Below, in pieces: positions 53,475 to 61,573 of a stretch of DNA of 64,000 bases. The stretch lies in NCBI GenBank assembly GCA_910574255.1, contig CAJTAK010000018.1:1-64000 (forward strand), in the 5' to 3' direction. Each line of letters opens with the position of its first letter. Within the stretch, counting starts at the first letter, position 1. Made by a program: the position numbers and the translations under genes. This DNA comes from Clostridia bacterium (GTDB taxonomy: Bacteria > Bacillota > Clostridia > Lachnospirales > Lachnospiraceae). A model generated the notes under the pieces. That model saw nothing but the letters and a program-made list of their open reading frames with translations, was not told the origin of the DNA and did no database searches.

Positions 53475-54224
53475 ATGGATAAATTATTACCGCAGATTGC
53501 ATTAGGAGCCTGGTCATGGGGCGCTGGTGCGGCCGGGGGAGATCAGGTGTTTGGAAACCATCTCTCTAAGGCCGATCTGAAACCGGTATTTGAGAAAGCT
53601 ATGGAGTGCGGATTATATTTGTGGGACACTGCCGCCGTTTATGGAGAGGGCAGCTCTGAGCGTATCCTCGGAGATTTTGTGAAAGAAGTACCACGCAAAG
53701 AGGTTATTCTATCCACAAAATTCACCCCGCAGATTGCCGGATCGTCATCGGATGCCATGCAGAAAATGCTTGACGGCAGCAAAGAACGTCTGCATACGGA
53801 TAGAATTGACATTTACTGGATTCACAATCCCTTAGATGTTGAAAAATGGACACCGGATTTAATTCCGCTTGCAAAAAACGGACAGATAAAGACAATCGGT
53901 GTTTCCAATCATAACCTTGCTGAAATCAAGCGTGTAAATGAGATTCTTGCGGCAGAAGACTTGAAAATCTCTGCGGTACAAAATCATTTCAGCCTGCTGC
54001 ACCGTTCTTCGGAACGAGCCGGTATTCTTGATTACTGTAAGGAACATAACATTACCTTTTTTTCTTATATGGTACTGGAACAGGGAGCGCTTACCGGGCG
54101 ATATAATGAGGCAAACCCATTTCCCAAAGGAAGCGGCCGTGGCGATTCCTATAATCCCTATCTGGAAAAACTGGGTGATGAAACCGGTGTTCATACGCTC
54201 CGGGAATGGGAAAAGGAGATGTAA
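53475..54224 (+). CDS. aldo/keto reductase, C-terminally truncated
   Basis: 249 aa from ATG 53475 behind AGGAGG. AKR motifs: LWDTAAVYGEGSSERILGDF with the catalytic Asp and Tyr (~44-60), Lys in ILSTKF (~84), His in YWIHNP (~118), and GVSNHN. Full-length members go on for another ~70-90 residues with the NADP-binding Q-V-A-I-A-W region and I-P-G; here the frame stops after LREWEKEM. The loss removes part of the cofactor site, so activity is doubtful. The stop is followed after 3 nt by a maa-type pseudogene, so a deletion probably fused two loci. Confidence 0.82.
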   Translation: MDKLLPQIALGAWSWGAGAAGGDQVFGNHLSKADLKPVFEKAMECGLYLWDTAAVYGEGSSERILGDFVKEVPRKEVILSTKFTPQIAGSSSDAMQKMLDGSKERLHTDRIDIYWIHNPLDVEKWTPDLIPLAKNGQIKTIGVSNHNLAEIKRVNEILAAEDLKISAVQNHFSLLHRSSERAGILDYCKEHNITFFSYMVLEQGALTGRYNEANPFPKGSGRGDSYNPYLEKLGDETGVHTLREWEKEM

Positions 54225-54227
54225 GCC

Positions 54228-54838
54228 TTGACAGTAAAAGAAGTAATCGATGGTTTTCGGGAGGACGCCAGGGAAGATGCCCGGCGCAGCACCTATGCAG
54301 ACGAGCTTTTTCAGGAGGCTGTCCGCATAGGCATGGAGCTGAATATGCAGTACCACACTCCGGAGGAAATTCGGGAGATTATGGGAAAGCTGACCGGGAA
54401 AAAAATCGATGATTCCTTTCGGTTGTTTCCGCCCTTTTATACGGATTTTGGAAAGAATATCACAATCGGAAAGGATGTCTTTATCAATTCCGGCTGCCAT
54501 TTTCAGGACCAGGGAGGAATAAAGGTTGGGGATGGCACGCTCATTGGACACAATGTAGTGTTGCAACAATCAACCACGATCTTGATCCAAAGGAAAACAG
54601 AAAAAACCACTATGTGCCCATAACAATAGGCACCCATGTATGGATTGGCTCGAATGCAACGATACTGCCCGGAGTAACCCTTGGAGATTGGGCGGTTGTT
54701 GCGGCAGGCGCCGTAGTAACCCAGGATGTTCCGCCTGGGGCGGTGGTAGGTGGCGTACCTGCGAAAATATTGAAAGTGATCCCGGAAAAATCACTGCAGG
54801 AGCGTACCGCTATGTCCAAAGAGCATGGACAGACTTAA
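54228..54838 (+). pseudogene. sugar O-acetyltransferase (Maa/LacA-like) with a 1-nt frameshift
   Basis: The first frame (TTG 54228) reads to GHNVVLQQ at 54569 and then diverges. Dropping one base just after TTG 54561-54563 restores [21 protein letters not shown], and the second frame continues with [47 protein letters not shown] to 54838. The hexapeptide left-handed beta-helix and the catalytic His of N-H-D-L are both affected. 203 residues would be full length. Could be a recent mutation or a sequencing error in a short run. Confidence 0.88.
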
Positions 54839-54882
54839 GGAAACGCCGAAGCAGTATCTCTTTATGTACAAATACACAAACA
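54833..54882 (+). repeat. degenerate copy of the dispersed 51-bp repeat
   Basis: TTAAGGAAACGCCG, GTATCTCTTTATGTACAAA and the following ACAC segment match TTAAGGAAACACCCTGC, GGGTATCCCTTTATGCACAAA of the array at 20775. It ends just before the AAAGGAAAATG ribosome site of the next gene, as the other copies do. Confidence 0.6.
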
Positions 54883-54905
54883 GCTCAGAGAAAGGAAAAT
54901 GCAAC

Positions 54906-55931
54906 ATGAATCGACTGTTTCATCTTATGCTGGCAGGTCTGCTTATTACTGCGCTGTCAGCCTGTGGGACCCGAATCGGGACGGAGCAATCCGATCAGTC
55001 AGAAAATGCCGAAGCAATAGAGCCGGCAGCAGGCTCCCAAAGGGAAGAGCCAGCAGAACCGGATGGGGAAACAAAAAGGGCAAAGGAGCAGGAGGAACAA
55101 GCCATGAAAGAGGATAGTTCATTTAACTTTGAAACTAAAACCGTTATGCTGAACAGCGGATATGAAATGCCCATTTACGGCATAGGTACCTACAGCCTGA
55201 CTGGTGAGGTTTGTGTGGATTCCGTTACGGCAGCATTAGAAAGGGGCGTACGCCTGATAGATACCGCCTATATGTATCACAATGAAGAAAGTGTGGGGCA
55301 GGCTGTCAGAAATTCCGGCATACCGAGGGAGGAAATCTTTGTTATTACCAAGCTGTATCCGAATCAGTTTTCTCAACCCGAAGCGGCGATTGAGGAGGCT
55401 CTTCAAAAGCTGGACATTGCGTATATTGATATGATGTTGCTCCATCATCCCGGGACGGGTGACGTGGAGGCTTATCTTGCCATGGAGCAGGCGGTGGCGG
55501 ATGGGAAAGTCCGTTCCATTGGCTTGTCAAACTGGTACGTAGAGGAACTGGAAGAATTTTTACCTCAGGTAAATATCAAGCCCGCTCTGGTTCAGAATGA
55601 GATCCATCCATATTATCAGGAAAATGATGTGATTCCCTATATTCAAAGCCACGGGATTGTGGTACAGGGCTGGTATCCGCTGGGAGGAAGAGGGTATACG
55701 GCCGAGCTCCTTAACGATGAGGTGATTTCCGAAATTGCGGCAGTTCACGGAAAATCCTCTGCCCAGGTCATTCTCCGGTGGAATCTGCAAAAAGGCGTGG
55801 TAGTGATTCCCGGCTCCAGCAATCCCGATCACATCCAGGAAAATACAGAGCTGTTTGACTTTGTGCTGACCGAGGAAGAAATGGGTCGAATCAATGCCCT
55901 TGACCGTGGGGAGAAGCATGACTGGTATTGA
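54906..55931 (+). CDS. lipoprotein-anchored aldo/keto reductase
   Basis: 341 aa from ATG 54906 (GAAAGGAAAATGCAAC). The first ~20 residues are a lipoprotein signal (MLAGLLITALSAC-G) followed by an acidic Glu/Pro/Gln linker to ~residue 70. A complete AKR domain follows: LIDTAYMYHNEESVGQAV (catalytic Asp and Tyr), VITKLYP (Lys), DMMLLHHPG (His), SIGLSNWYVEEL, and the cofactor region AQVILRWNLQKGVVVIPGSSNPDHI. AKR enzymes reduce carbonyls with NADPH in the cytosol; an outside location is surprising because cofactor is not expected there. Confidence 0.87.
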   Translation: MNRLFHLMLAGLLITALSACGTRIGTEQSDQSENAEAIEPAAGSQREEPAEPDGETKRAKEQEEQAMKEDSSFNFETKTVMLNSGYEMPIYGIGTYSLTGEVCVDSVTAALERGVRLIDTAYMYHNEESVGQAVRNSGIPREEIFVITKLYPNQFSQPEAAIEEALQKLDIAYIDMMLLHHPGTGDVEAYLAMEQAVADGKVRSIGLSNWYVEELEEFLPQVNIKPALVQNEIHPYYQENDVIPYIQSHGIVVQGWYPLGGRGYTAELLNDEVISEIAAVHGKSSAQVILRWNLQKGVVVIPGSSNPDHIQENTELFDFVLTEEEMGRINALDRGEKHDWY

Positions 55932-56080
55932 GAGACATTTTGCCATTGGATAAACAATTAGAGTTGTCTGAATCCAATTTGACAGAAGAATAGGAAGTAT
56001 AAGTTGGAACAAAAACATTGGTTGGATATGGGCAGATTCCTTAAAAATTGATGGAAACGCGCACTGCCAGGCGCACTATA

Positions 56081-56122
56081 AAAAGACAGCATCTTAAATG
56101 AATGATGCTGTCTTTTGTTTTT
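56081..56122 (+). terminator. rho-independent terminator
   Basis: AAAAGACAGCATC (56081-56093) pairs with GATGCTGTCTTTT (56104-56116), then GTTTTTG. It separates the AKR gene from the next hydrolase gene; the rest of the 316-nt gap shows no gene. Confidence 0.88.
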
Positions 56123-56247
56123 GAAAGGAACAAATCATTCATTTTCTAAGCCATTAAATATGAAAAAATGTCAATTTATCATAATGGTTTTGGACATTGT
56201 TCACAGAAAGAAAGGTGAATATAATGAAATACAGGAGGAAGATAAAA

Positions 56248-57147
56248 ATGTCTGAAATAAGCGAGAAAATACGGAAGAATTTTGGAAGTACGGATGCCAA
56301 AAGAGATGAAGGATTAGAAACGCCGGAAACAGTTGTAAGATTTGATGATATTATTTATGGCACAGATCCGGTATGGCAGAGCCTGGATGTGTATAGACTG
56401 GTAAACGCCGGAGATGAAAAGCTTCCTGTGGTTGTCAGCGTGCATGGAGGCGGATGGGTTTATAGAGATAAGAGCAGATACCAGTATTATTGCATGAGCC
56501 TTGCAGAGAGAGGATTTGCCGTTGTAAATTTTTCCTATCGGCTGGCGCCGGAACATAAATTTCCTGCCCCGCTGGAAGATACCTGTATGGTTTTTTCCTG
56601 GATACAGATCCATGCAGAGAAGTATGGATTTGATATGGCTCATATCTTTGCGGTAGGAGATTCTGCAGGAGGACATACGCTGGCTCTGTTTTGCGTGATG
56701 TGTACGAACCCGGATTATTGTTCACGTTACATATTTTCTCCGCCAAAGGATTTCGTGCCTGCTGCAGTGGCTTTGAATTGTGCGGTGCATCAGATTACGG
56801 TGTCTGATAAGCCAAAGGATAAATTTTCGACAGATCTGATGACGGATTATCTGGAACACAAGGGAAACAGCGAGGAACTTTCTCTGGTGAACGTATCCGA
56901 ATGGATTACGAAAGAGTTTCCGCCAACGTTTCTGATGACGGCAGAAGATGATTTTTTGAAATATCAGATACCAGATATTGTATCGGTTATGATTCAAAAA
57001 AATGTGCCGTTTGCTGTTCGATATTATAAAGCGGAAGACGAGAAATTAGGACATGTATTTCACTTAGATATCAAGAATGCACATGCACGGCAGTGTAACG
57101 ATGAGGAATGTGCTTTCTTTAAAGAATATATAAAATCTAATTTTTAA
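56248..57147 (+). CDS. alpha/beta hydrolase (hormone-sensitive lipase/Aes-like)
   Basis: 299 aa from ATG 56248 with AGGAGG 10 nt upstream (the frame is open further back). Oxyanion motif VSVHGGGWVYRDK (~66-78), nucleophile Ser in FAVGDSAGGHTLALF (~141), with PPTFLMTAEDDFL supplying the Asp and GHVFHLD the His. Carboxylesterase on small acyl or sugar esters is likely. The next gene, a PTS transporter, begins 17 nt after the stop, so the hydrolase may act on the imported sugar. Confidence 0.87.
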   Translation: MSEISEKIRKNFGSTDAKRDEGLETPETVVRFDDIIYGTDPVWQSLDVYRLVNAGDEKLPVVVSVHGGGWVYRDKSRYQYYCMSLAERGFAVVNFSYRLAPEHKFPAPLEDTCMVFSWIQIHAEKYGFDMAHIFAVGDSAGGHTLALFCVMCTNPDYCSRYIFSPPKDFVPAAVALNCAVHQITVSDKPKDKFSTDLMTDYLEHKGNSEELSLVNVSEWITKEFPPTFLMTAEDDFLKYQIPDIVSVMIQKNVPFAVRYYKAEDEKLGHVFHLDIKNAHARQCNDEECAFFKEYIKSNF

Positions 57148-57164
57148 AACGGAGGATCAGAAAA

Positions 57165-58154
57165 ATGGGGAAGCTGGATGCAAAAACACGAAACTTACCG
57201 GATGTGAATGTAAGTGATGAGGAAATCGTTGCCATAGCAGATGGGGAACTGATCGATGTCACTACAGTATCAGATGAAACTTTCTCGCAGAAAATGCTGG
57301 GCGAGAGTGTGGCTTTCAAATATAATGGAGATAAGGTGGTTCTGTGTGCGCCTGCAAACGGCACATTGAGCGCAGTGTTTCCGACAGGACACGCTTATGG
57401 CGTCACTACAAACAACGGTATAGAAATCCTGGTACATTGCGGCGTGAATACGGTCGAGGCAAAAGGTGACGGATTTCGGCTTTTCGGCAGAGAACAAGGA
57501 GATGAGGTTAAAGCGGGAGATCCGATCGTAGAAGCAGATTTAAAAAAGCTTTCCCAAACTTATGATATGAGTACGATGCTCATTATCACGGATGCGAATG
57601 GCTGGGATATCACACCGAAGGCTCCCTGCCATGTAAAAAGAGGCGAGTCCGTGTTCCGGGTGGAGGCTGTAAAAAATGAAAGTGAAAATACAGAACCTGA
57701 GGATGTGAAAAAACTTGAAAAAGGAAAAGAAGTATCAAAGTATACAGAGCTTTGCAACCAGATTTTGAGACAGGTTGGAAAAAGGGAAAACATTACCGGA
57801 GCACTGCACTGCATGACGAGACTCAGATTGACATTAAAGGATAATGCAAAAGCAGATTTAGCTGCCATTAAAAAAATAAAAGGAGTATTGGGTGTGCGGT
57901 TTTCGGGCGGTCAGCTGCAAATCATTATCGGTCCGACAGTGGGAGAGGTGTATACAGAATTTTGCAGCATTGCAAACCTGAATGCAGAGGCTGCTGTGGA
58001 CGAAGATTTAGATTCAGCAGTCGGCGAAAACTCTGTTAAAGGAAAACTTGATATGAAGAAATTACCGGGCGCTGTTTTAAGCTATATTTCCGGTTCGGTG
58101 GCACCGGTTCTTCCGATCATGCTCGGTACCGGATTCTTTAATATTAATTTCTAA
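57165..58154 (+). CDS. PTS glucoside/glucose-type IIA-IIB protein, truncated in IIC
   Basis: 329 aa. IIA domain ~25-170 with the phospho-His in EILVHCGVNTVEAKGDGF (~91) after GHAYGVTTNNG; IIB ~195-275 with the phospho-Cys in ALHCMTRLRLTLKD (~211). IIC begins at ~305 (GAVLSYISGSVAPVLPIMLGTGFF) but the frame stops after 25 residues at TAA 58152-58154; the eight or more membrane segments are gone. Normal IIABC proteins are ~620 aa. Transport of the sugar is lost; the soluble domains could still phosphorylate another IIC. Ribosome site GGAGG. Confidence 0.86.
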   Translation: MGKLDAKTRNLPDVNVSDEEIVAIADGELIDVTTVSDETFSQKMLGESVAFKYNGDKVVLCAPANGTLSAVFPTGHAYGVTTNNGIEILVHCGVNTVEAKGDGFRLFGREQGDEVKAGDPIVEADLKKLSQTYDMSTMLIITDANGWDITPKAPCHVKRGESVFRVEAVKNESENTEPEDVKKLEKGKEVSKYTELCNQILRQVGKRENITGALHCMTRLRLTLKDNAKADLAAIKKIKGVLGVRFSGGQLQIIIGPTVGEVYTEFCSIANLNAEAAVDEDLDSAVGENSVKGKLDMKKLPGAVLSYISGSVAPVLPIMLGTGFFNINF

Positions 58155-58178
58155 AAATTGTATCATTAAGTATAATAA

Positions 58179-58505
58179 TTACTTTTTTGATAACTGTATG
58201 GGTACAATTAAAATAACTAATATTGTAGTTATAGAATATATAAAAAATGTAATTATTGTTGTGCCTATATTTGCTTTAACAAAATATAAAATTACAGAAA
58301 CAATAATATCAATAACCACAAACAAGGCACACAAATTTCCTGCAACATTATTTGCATATTCCCACTTTTCTTTATTTTCTATTATCTTTTTATTATGGTA
58401 TCCTACTCTAAAATCAGGAAATTGAGAGTGTCTTTTCTTCAATACAAAGGCTAAAGTTCCTAAAATAAATGCAAAAATTATATACAGTAATAATATAAAT
58501 TCCAT
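58179..58505 (-). CDS. SdpI-like small membrane protein
   Basis: 108 aa with three membrane segments (~2-22, 58-78, 82-102) and the cytosolic motif FRVGYHNKKIIENKEKWEYANNVAGN, which matches the SdpI/YhfL family (pattern K-W-x-x-A-N). Bacillus SdpI is the immunity protein to the SdpC toxin; family relatives have many uses. No toxin gene is seen here. It converges on the truncated PTS gene from the right and fills the position where its missing part would lie. Confidence 0.75.
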   Translation of the reverse strand: MEFILLLYIIFAFILGTLAFVLKKRHSQFPDFRVGYHNKKIIENKEKWEYANNVAGNLCALFVVIDIIVSVILYFVKANIGTTIITFFIYSITTILVILIVPIQLSKK

Positions 58506-58779
58506 GTATCACTTTTCTCTTTCACAAATTTTGATTTATATATTTGATTATAAAATTTTCATCTGCCATTTACAAGGTATATTTATAAGTTCTTTCCCAA
58601 TGGGTACACAATTTCGAAAAGGGAGTTATTTTTTTGCAATAAATATAGACTATTGAATAGGTTTTGCTTGATTGCACCACGGTATATCGGTTTAAGATTG
58701 CCTGTGTTTATTGTTTTTCCGGATAAGTAGTTTTTTCTCAGACCATATTCTTGATTTTGCATGAATTATAATCAAGAGA

Positions 58780-58825
58780 ATACTTTTTGAGTATGAAAAC
58801 ATATTCTTTATATGTATTTGATATT
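58780..58825 (+). promoter_or_regulatory. 46-bp conserved promoter motif, copy 2 (probable LysR operator)
   Basis: ATACTTTTTGAGTATG, then ATATTCTTTATATGT and ATTTGATATT, aligned without gaps to 53338-53383. The ATACT-N5-AGTAT part is a perfect dyad. It lies 120 nt before the FMN reductase start. The 440-nt gap 58506-58945 shows nothing else. Confidence 0.65.
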
Positions 58826-58945
58826 TATGAGTTTGGGATTTATACTGACATTGATGTGAGGAACATATTTTTGAAATATGTAATAAATATTCACGGAATA
58901 TTATTCCTTAACATTATGTACTAAATAATCTGGTATGGAGGAGAT

Positions 58946-59545
58946 ATGAAAGTTTTGGCAATTAACAGCAGTGCAAGGAAGGACGGAAATACAGCACTTC
59001 TTATAAGCACTGTATTGGAGGAACTGAATAAGGATGGAATAGAAACTGAAATGATACAGCTTGCCGGTAAGGTGATAGAACCATGCAAGGCTTGCTGGGC
59101 TTGCGGGGGCAGAAAAAATTGTGTTCATAAAAAGGATCTGTTTCAGGAGATTTACGAAAAAATGGTACAGGCGGATGGGATCATCCTTGGTTCACCGGTA
59201 TATACGGCAAATATTTCCGCCAATATGCAGGCATTTCTGGAAAGAGCATCGGTAGTGGCGGACATGAACCGAAGCGAGAATCTTCTCCGGCATAAAGTGG
59301 GTGCAGCAGTTACGGCCGCACGTCGTGGCGGGGCGCTGAACACACTGGATGCCATGAATCACTTTTTCATGTTGCAGGATATGTTTATCGTCGGATCTTC
59401 TTACTGGCCTATGGCCTATGGCCGGATGCCGGGAGGGGTTCAGGGCGACCAAGAGGGGCTTGAGACTATGAGAAGCTTGGGGAGGAATATGGCATATTTG
59501 CTTAAGGCCTTAAATACTGCCAAGGAACATAAGGATACCCATTAG
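58946..59545 (+). CDS. NADPH-dependent FMN reductase-type flavoprotein
   Basis: 199 aa. Flavodoxin-like fold: VLAINSSARKDGNTALLI (phosphate loop), then PCKACWACGGRKNCVHKKDLF, an iron-sulfur-flavoprotein-type cysteine cluster, ADGIILGSPVYTANISANMQAFLERA, and GAAVTAARRGGA (FMN isoalloxazine loop). This group reduces flavins, quinones or nitro compounds, sometimes with an added 4Fe-4S cluster. It may belong to the LysR regulon through the motif at 58780. Ribosome site GGAGGAG. Confidence 0.88.
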   Translation: MKVLAINSSARKDGNTALLISTVLEELNKDGIETEMIQLAGKVIEPCKACWACGGRKNCVHKKDLFQEIYEKMVQADGIILGSPVYTANISANMQAFLERASVVADMNRSENLLRHKVGAAVTAARRGGALNTLDAMNHFFMLQDMFIVGSSYWPMAYGRMPGGVQGDQEGLETMRSLGRNMAYLLKALNTAKEHKDTH

Positions 59546-59571
59546 GCTCTCAGAGAAAGGCGGAAAATAAG

Positions 59572-60273
59572 ATGAAAAAAGAAATTTTCCTGTTGCCATT
59601 CCTCCTGCTGTTCCTTATGATGGCCGGATGCCAGAATAAGGAAGACGCCGGAAACGCAGCAAAAAGTACTTTGCCCCGGAGGAATGGACAGACAGAACAA
59701 GCCACGGATTATGAGCAGGAGAACTCCAAAACAGAAAATCAGGAATTGCAGGCAATGGCCTCGGAGTCGGAACAGGAGACGGATATGGAAACAAAAACGC
59801 TGGTGGTGTATTTTTCTGCAACAGGAAATACAAAGCAGGTTGCAAATGTAATAGCAGAAACCACAGGAGGAGATTTATTTGAATTGGAGCCGGTAGAGCC
59901 ATACTCAAGTGCGGACTTGGACTGGGCAAATGATGACAGTCGTGTAGCCAGGGAACGTGAGAATCCGGATCAGAGAGAAGTAAAATTAGTTTCAGTGACG
60001 GTAGATAATTGGAATGAGGTATCTGTAGTATATTTAGGTTACCCCATATGGTGGGGTATTTCGGCATGGCCGGTAGATAGTTTTGTAAAGGCAAATGATT
60101 TTGCTGGGAAAGTTGTGATTCCATTCTGTACATCTTCCTCTTCCGATTTGGGAGAAAGTGGAGAACTGTTGGCAGAGATGGCTGGGACGGGAGAATGGCA
60201 GGAAGGGATGCGGTTTAGTTCTGGTGTTTCAGATGAAGATGTTAAGGCATGGGTAGAAAGCTTAGGATTGTAA
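59572..60273 (+). CDS. lipoprotein-anchored flavodoxin
   Basis: 233 aa. Lipoprotein signal ending LMMAGC (~15-20), an acidic/Gln-rich linker to ~70, then a flavodoxin domain: TLVVYFSATGNTKQVANVIAETTGGDLFELEP (FMN phosphate loop T-G-N-T), VYLGYPIWWGISAWPV, IPFCTSSSSDLGESGELL. Follows the FMN reductase by 26 nt, so the two are one unit. Together with the lipoprotein AKR it points to redox chemistry at the outer membrane face. Stop followed by a weak hairpin (60337-60360). Confidence 0.9.
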   Translation: MKKEIFLLPFLLLFLMMAGCQNKEDAGNAAKSTLPRRNGQTEQATDYEQENSKTENQELQAMASESEQETDMETKTLVVYFSATGNTKQVANVIAETTGGDLFELEPVEPYSSADLDWANDDSRVARERENPDQREVKLVSVTVDNWNEVSVVYLGYPIWWGISAWPVDSFVKANDFAGKVVIPFCTSSSSDLGESGELLAEMAGTGEWQEGMRFSSGVSDEDVKAWVESLGL

Positions 60274-60441
60274 AATATGCAGTGAAAAGTTCAGCATGAA
60301 AGAGAATAAGGAAGTGGAAAGAGACGATTAAAAAGTGGGGATGATGTTCCCATCACCCCCTAAGACGTCCATCCGGTTTGAGCATTCTTTTGAGAGGCTT
60401 GGATGGTTCTGTCAAAAATAGCATATGTATAGCATTCAAAT

Positions 60442-61356
60442 TTATGTATGTAAATTAAGATGTTCGGACCAGTCAGCAGGAAAATTCATGCAGTTAAAAT
60501 CAAAGGAACCATTATATTTTTTTAAAAGATTTCGAAGATCAGTATAGAAATTTTCCCAGATTTTATCTGTCGGTCTAAGATACTTCATAGCTAAAAGAAT
60601 CTGGTATAAGCCATTGTGCAAAGGTGCAGGAGTTGTTCGATCAACCATAAGCAGTTCCGGAAAGGTGTTAATGGTGCGGTTGTAAATCCGACTATTGTGA
60701 GCACACATATTTCGCAGTACGGAAACAGATTGAATCCATGAAGACAACATTCTCAAAGAAGGCTTGACTAGCTTTCCACGAGGAGAAATGTAACGGTAAT
60801 AACCAGCTAAAATGGTATAAGCACTGTTCTTTCCGGTTTTTAGATTTTTAATAGTTTTAGAAAGTGTACCAAAAGACATAACTTCAACAGCAGCCCATAA
60901 AGGGATCTCGCCATCATGATTCTGAAAATTGTGGCGTATGAACACATCGTTTGAACGTGCGATTTGGGAAGACAAAGAAGAGAGATTTTGCCAAAAGAGT
61001 TTTTTGTCACAAAAAACAGATGGATCTGTCAGAATCAATGCGTCATGATATGTTAGCAAGGCATCCGACAGTCTGGCACGTAAGGCAACTTCAATACAGG
61101 TTACCATTCCAAACAACAATCTGGATAATTCCATATCAAAATGATACAGCTTCAATATATTAGAAAAATCTGTACCAACAAGATAGCGTTTGGATGCATT
61201 ATCATAGAGAGGGAAACTGTAACCTCTCAGTCGATAGTAACCAATTGTAGTTAATGCAGCAGCAGCTTCATCAACAGAAGAAACAGTCATGCCGGCATCT
61301 ATATAGGTTTGTAATTGTTGAGAAATAGTTAAGATTTGCTTTGGATAAGAATTCAT
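60442..61356 (-). CDS. Abi_2 (AbiD/AbiF-type) abortive infection protein
   Basis: 304 aa from ATG 61356, with AGCGAGG 7 nt upstream. Abi_2 features: ISQQLQTYIDAGMTVSSVDEAAAALTTIGYYRLRGYSFPLYD near the start, FDMELSRLLFGMVTCIEVALRARLSDALLT, and GEIPLWAAVEVMSFGTLSKTIKNL. The HEPN motif R-x4-H is seen in SVLRNMCAHNSRIYNR (~232). These phage-defence proteins are HEPN ribonucleases, and the AbiF group is found with a structured RNA. Here a hairpin RNA is predicted just upstream in the same transcript. Confidence 0.9.
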   Translation of the reverse strand: MNSYPKQILTISQQLQTYIDAGMTVSSVDEAAAALTTIGYYRLRGYSFPLYDNASKRYLVGTDFSNILKLYHFDMELSRLLFGMVTCIEVALRARLSDALLTYHDALILTDPSVFCDKKLFWQNLSSLSSQIARSNDVFIRHNFQNHDGEIPLWAAVEVMSFGTLSKTIKNLKTGKNSAYTILAGYYRYISPRGKLVKPSLRMLSSWIQSVSVLRNMCAHNSRIYNRTINTFPELLMVDRTTPAPLHNGLYQILLAMKYLRPTDKIWENFYTDLRNLLKKYNGSFDFNCMNFPADWSEHLNLHT

Positions 61357-61383
61357 TATAGAGACCTCGCTGGAAATAGAAAG

Positions 61384-61431
61384 TCCCACCGGGTTGCGCA
61401 TAGTATAACCAGAGGCGTGGTGGGTTCTGTT
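61384..61431 (-). ncRNA. abiF-like structured RNA in front of the Abi gene
   Basis: Minus strand, beginning at the predicted start near 61431: outer stem CCCACC (61424-61419) with GGTGGG (61389-61384), inner stem GGTT...AACC with a loop around ATACTATGCGC, and the linker ACGCCTCT. It lies within the ~75-nt leader, 28 nt before the ATG. The pattern is what I recall for the abiF motif, a conserved RNA found before Abi_2 genes, proposed to act with the protein like a type III antitoxin. Sequence-level match was not tested. Confidence 0.6.
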
Positions 61432-61437
61432 ATGTTC

Positions 61438-61466
61438 AGTATAGGAGATGCACTGCTGAAAGTCAA
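61438..61466 (-). promoter_or_regulatory. promoter of the abiF RNA/Abi gene
   Basis: -35 TTGACT (61466-61461), 17-bp spacer, -10 TATACT (61443-61438), read on the minus strand. A good match to sigma-A. Confidence 0.85.
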
Positions 61467-61510
61467 GCCTTTTTTGTATAATTTGATTTGTCAGCAGGTG
61501 CCCCTAAGCC

Positions 61511-61539
61511 TTGATAGTATCCTGAAAGTAAAGTATAAT
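61511..61539 (+). promoter_or_regulatory. promoter of the LytTR/GHKL two-component operon
   Basis: TTGATA (61511-61516), 17-bp spacer, TATAAT (61534-61539), back-to-back with the Abi promoter. Confidence 0.8.
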
Positions 61540-61573
61540 AGGAACTATCGTTTGAAAGGAAAGCAGGCACAGC

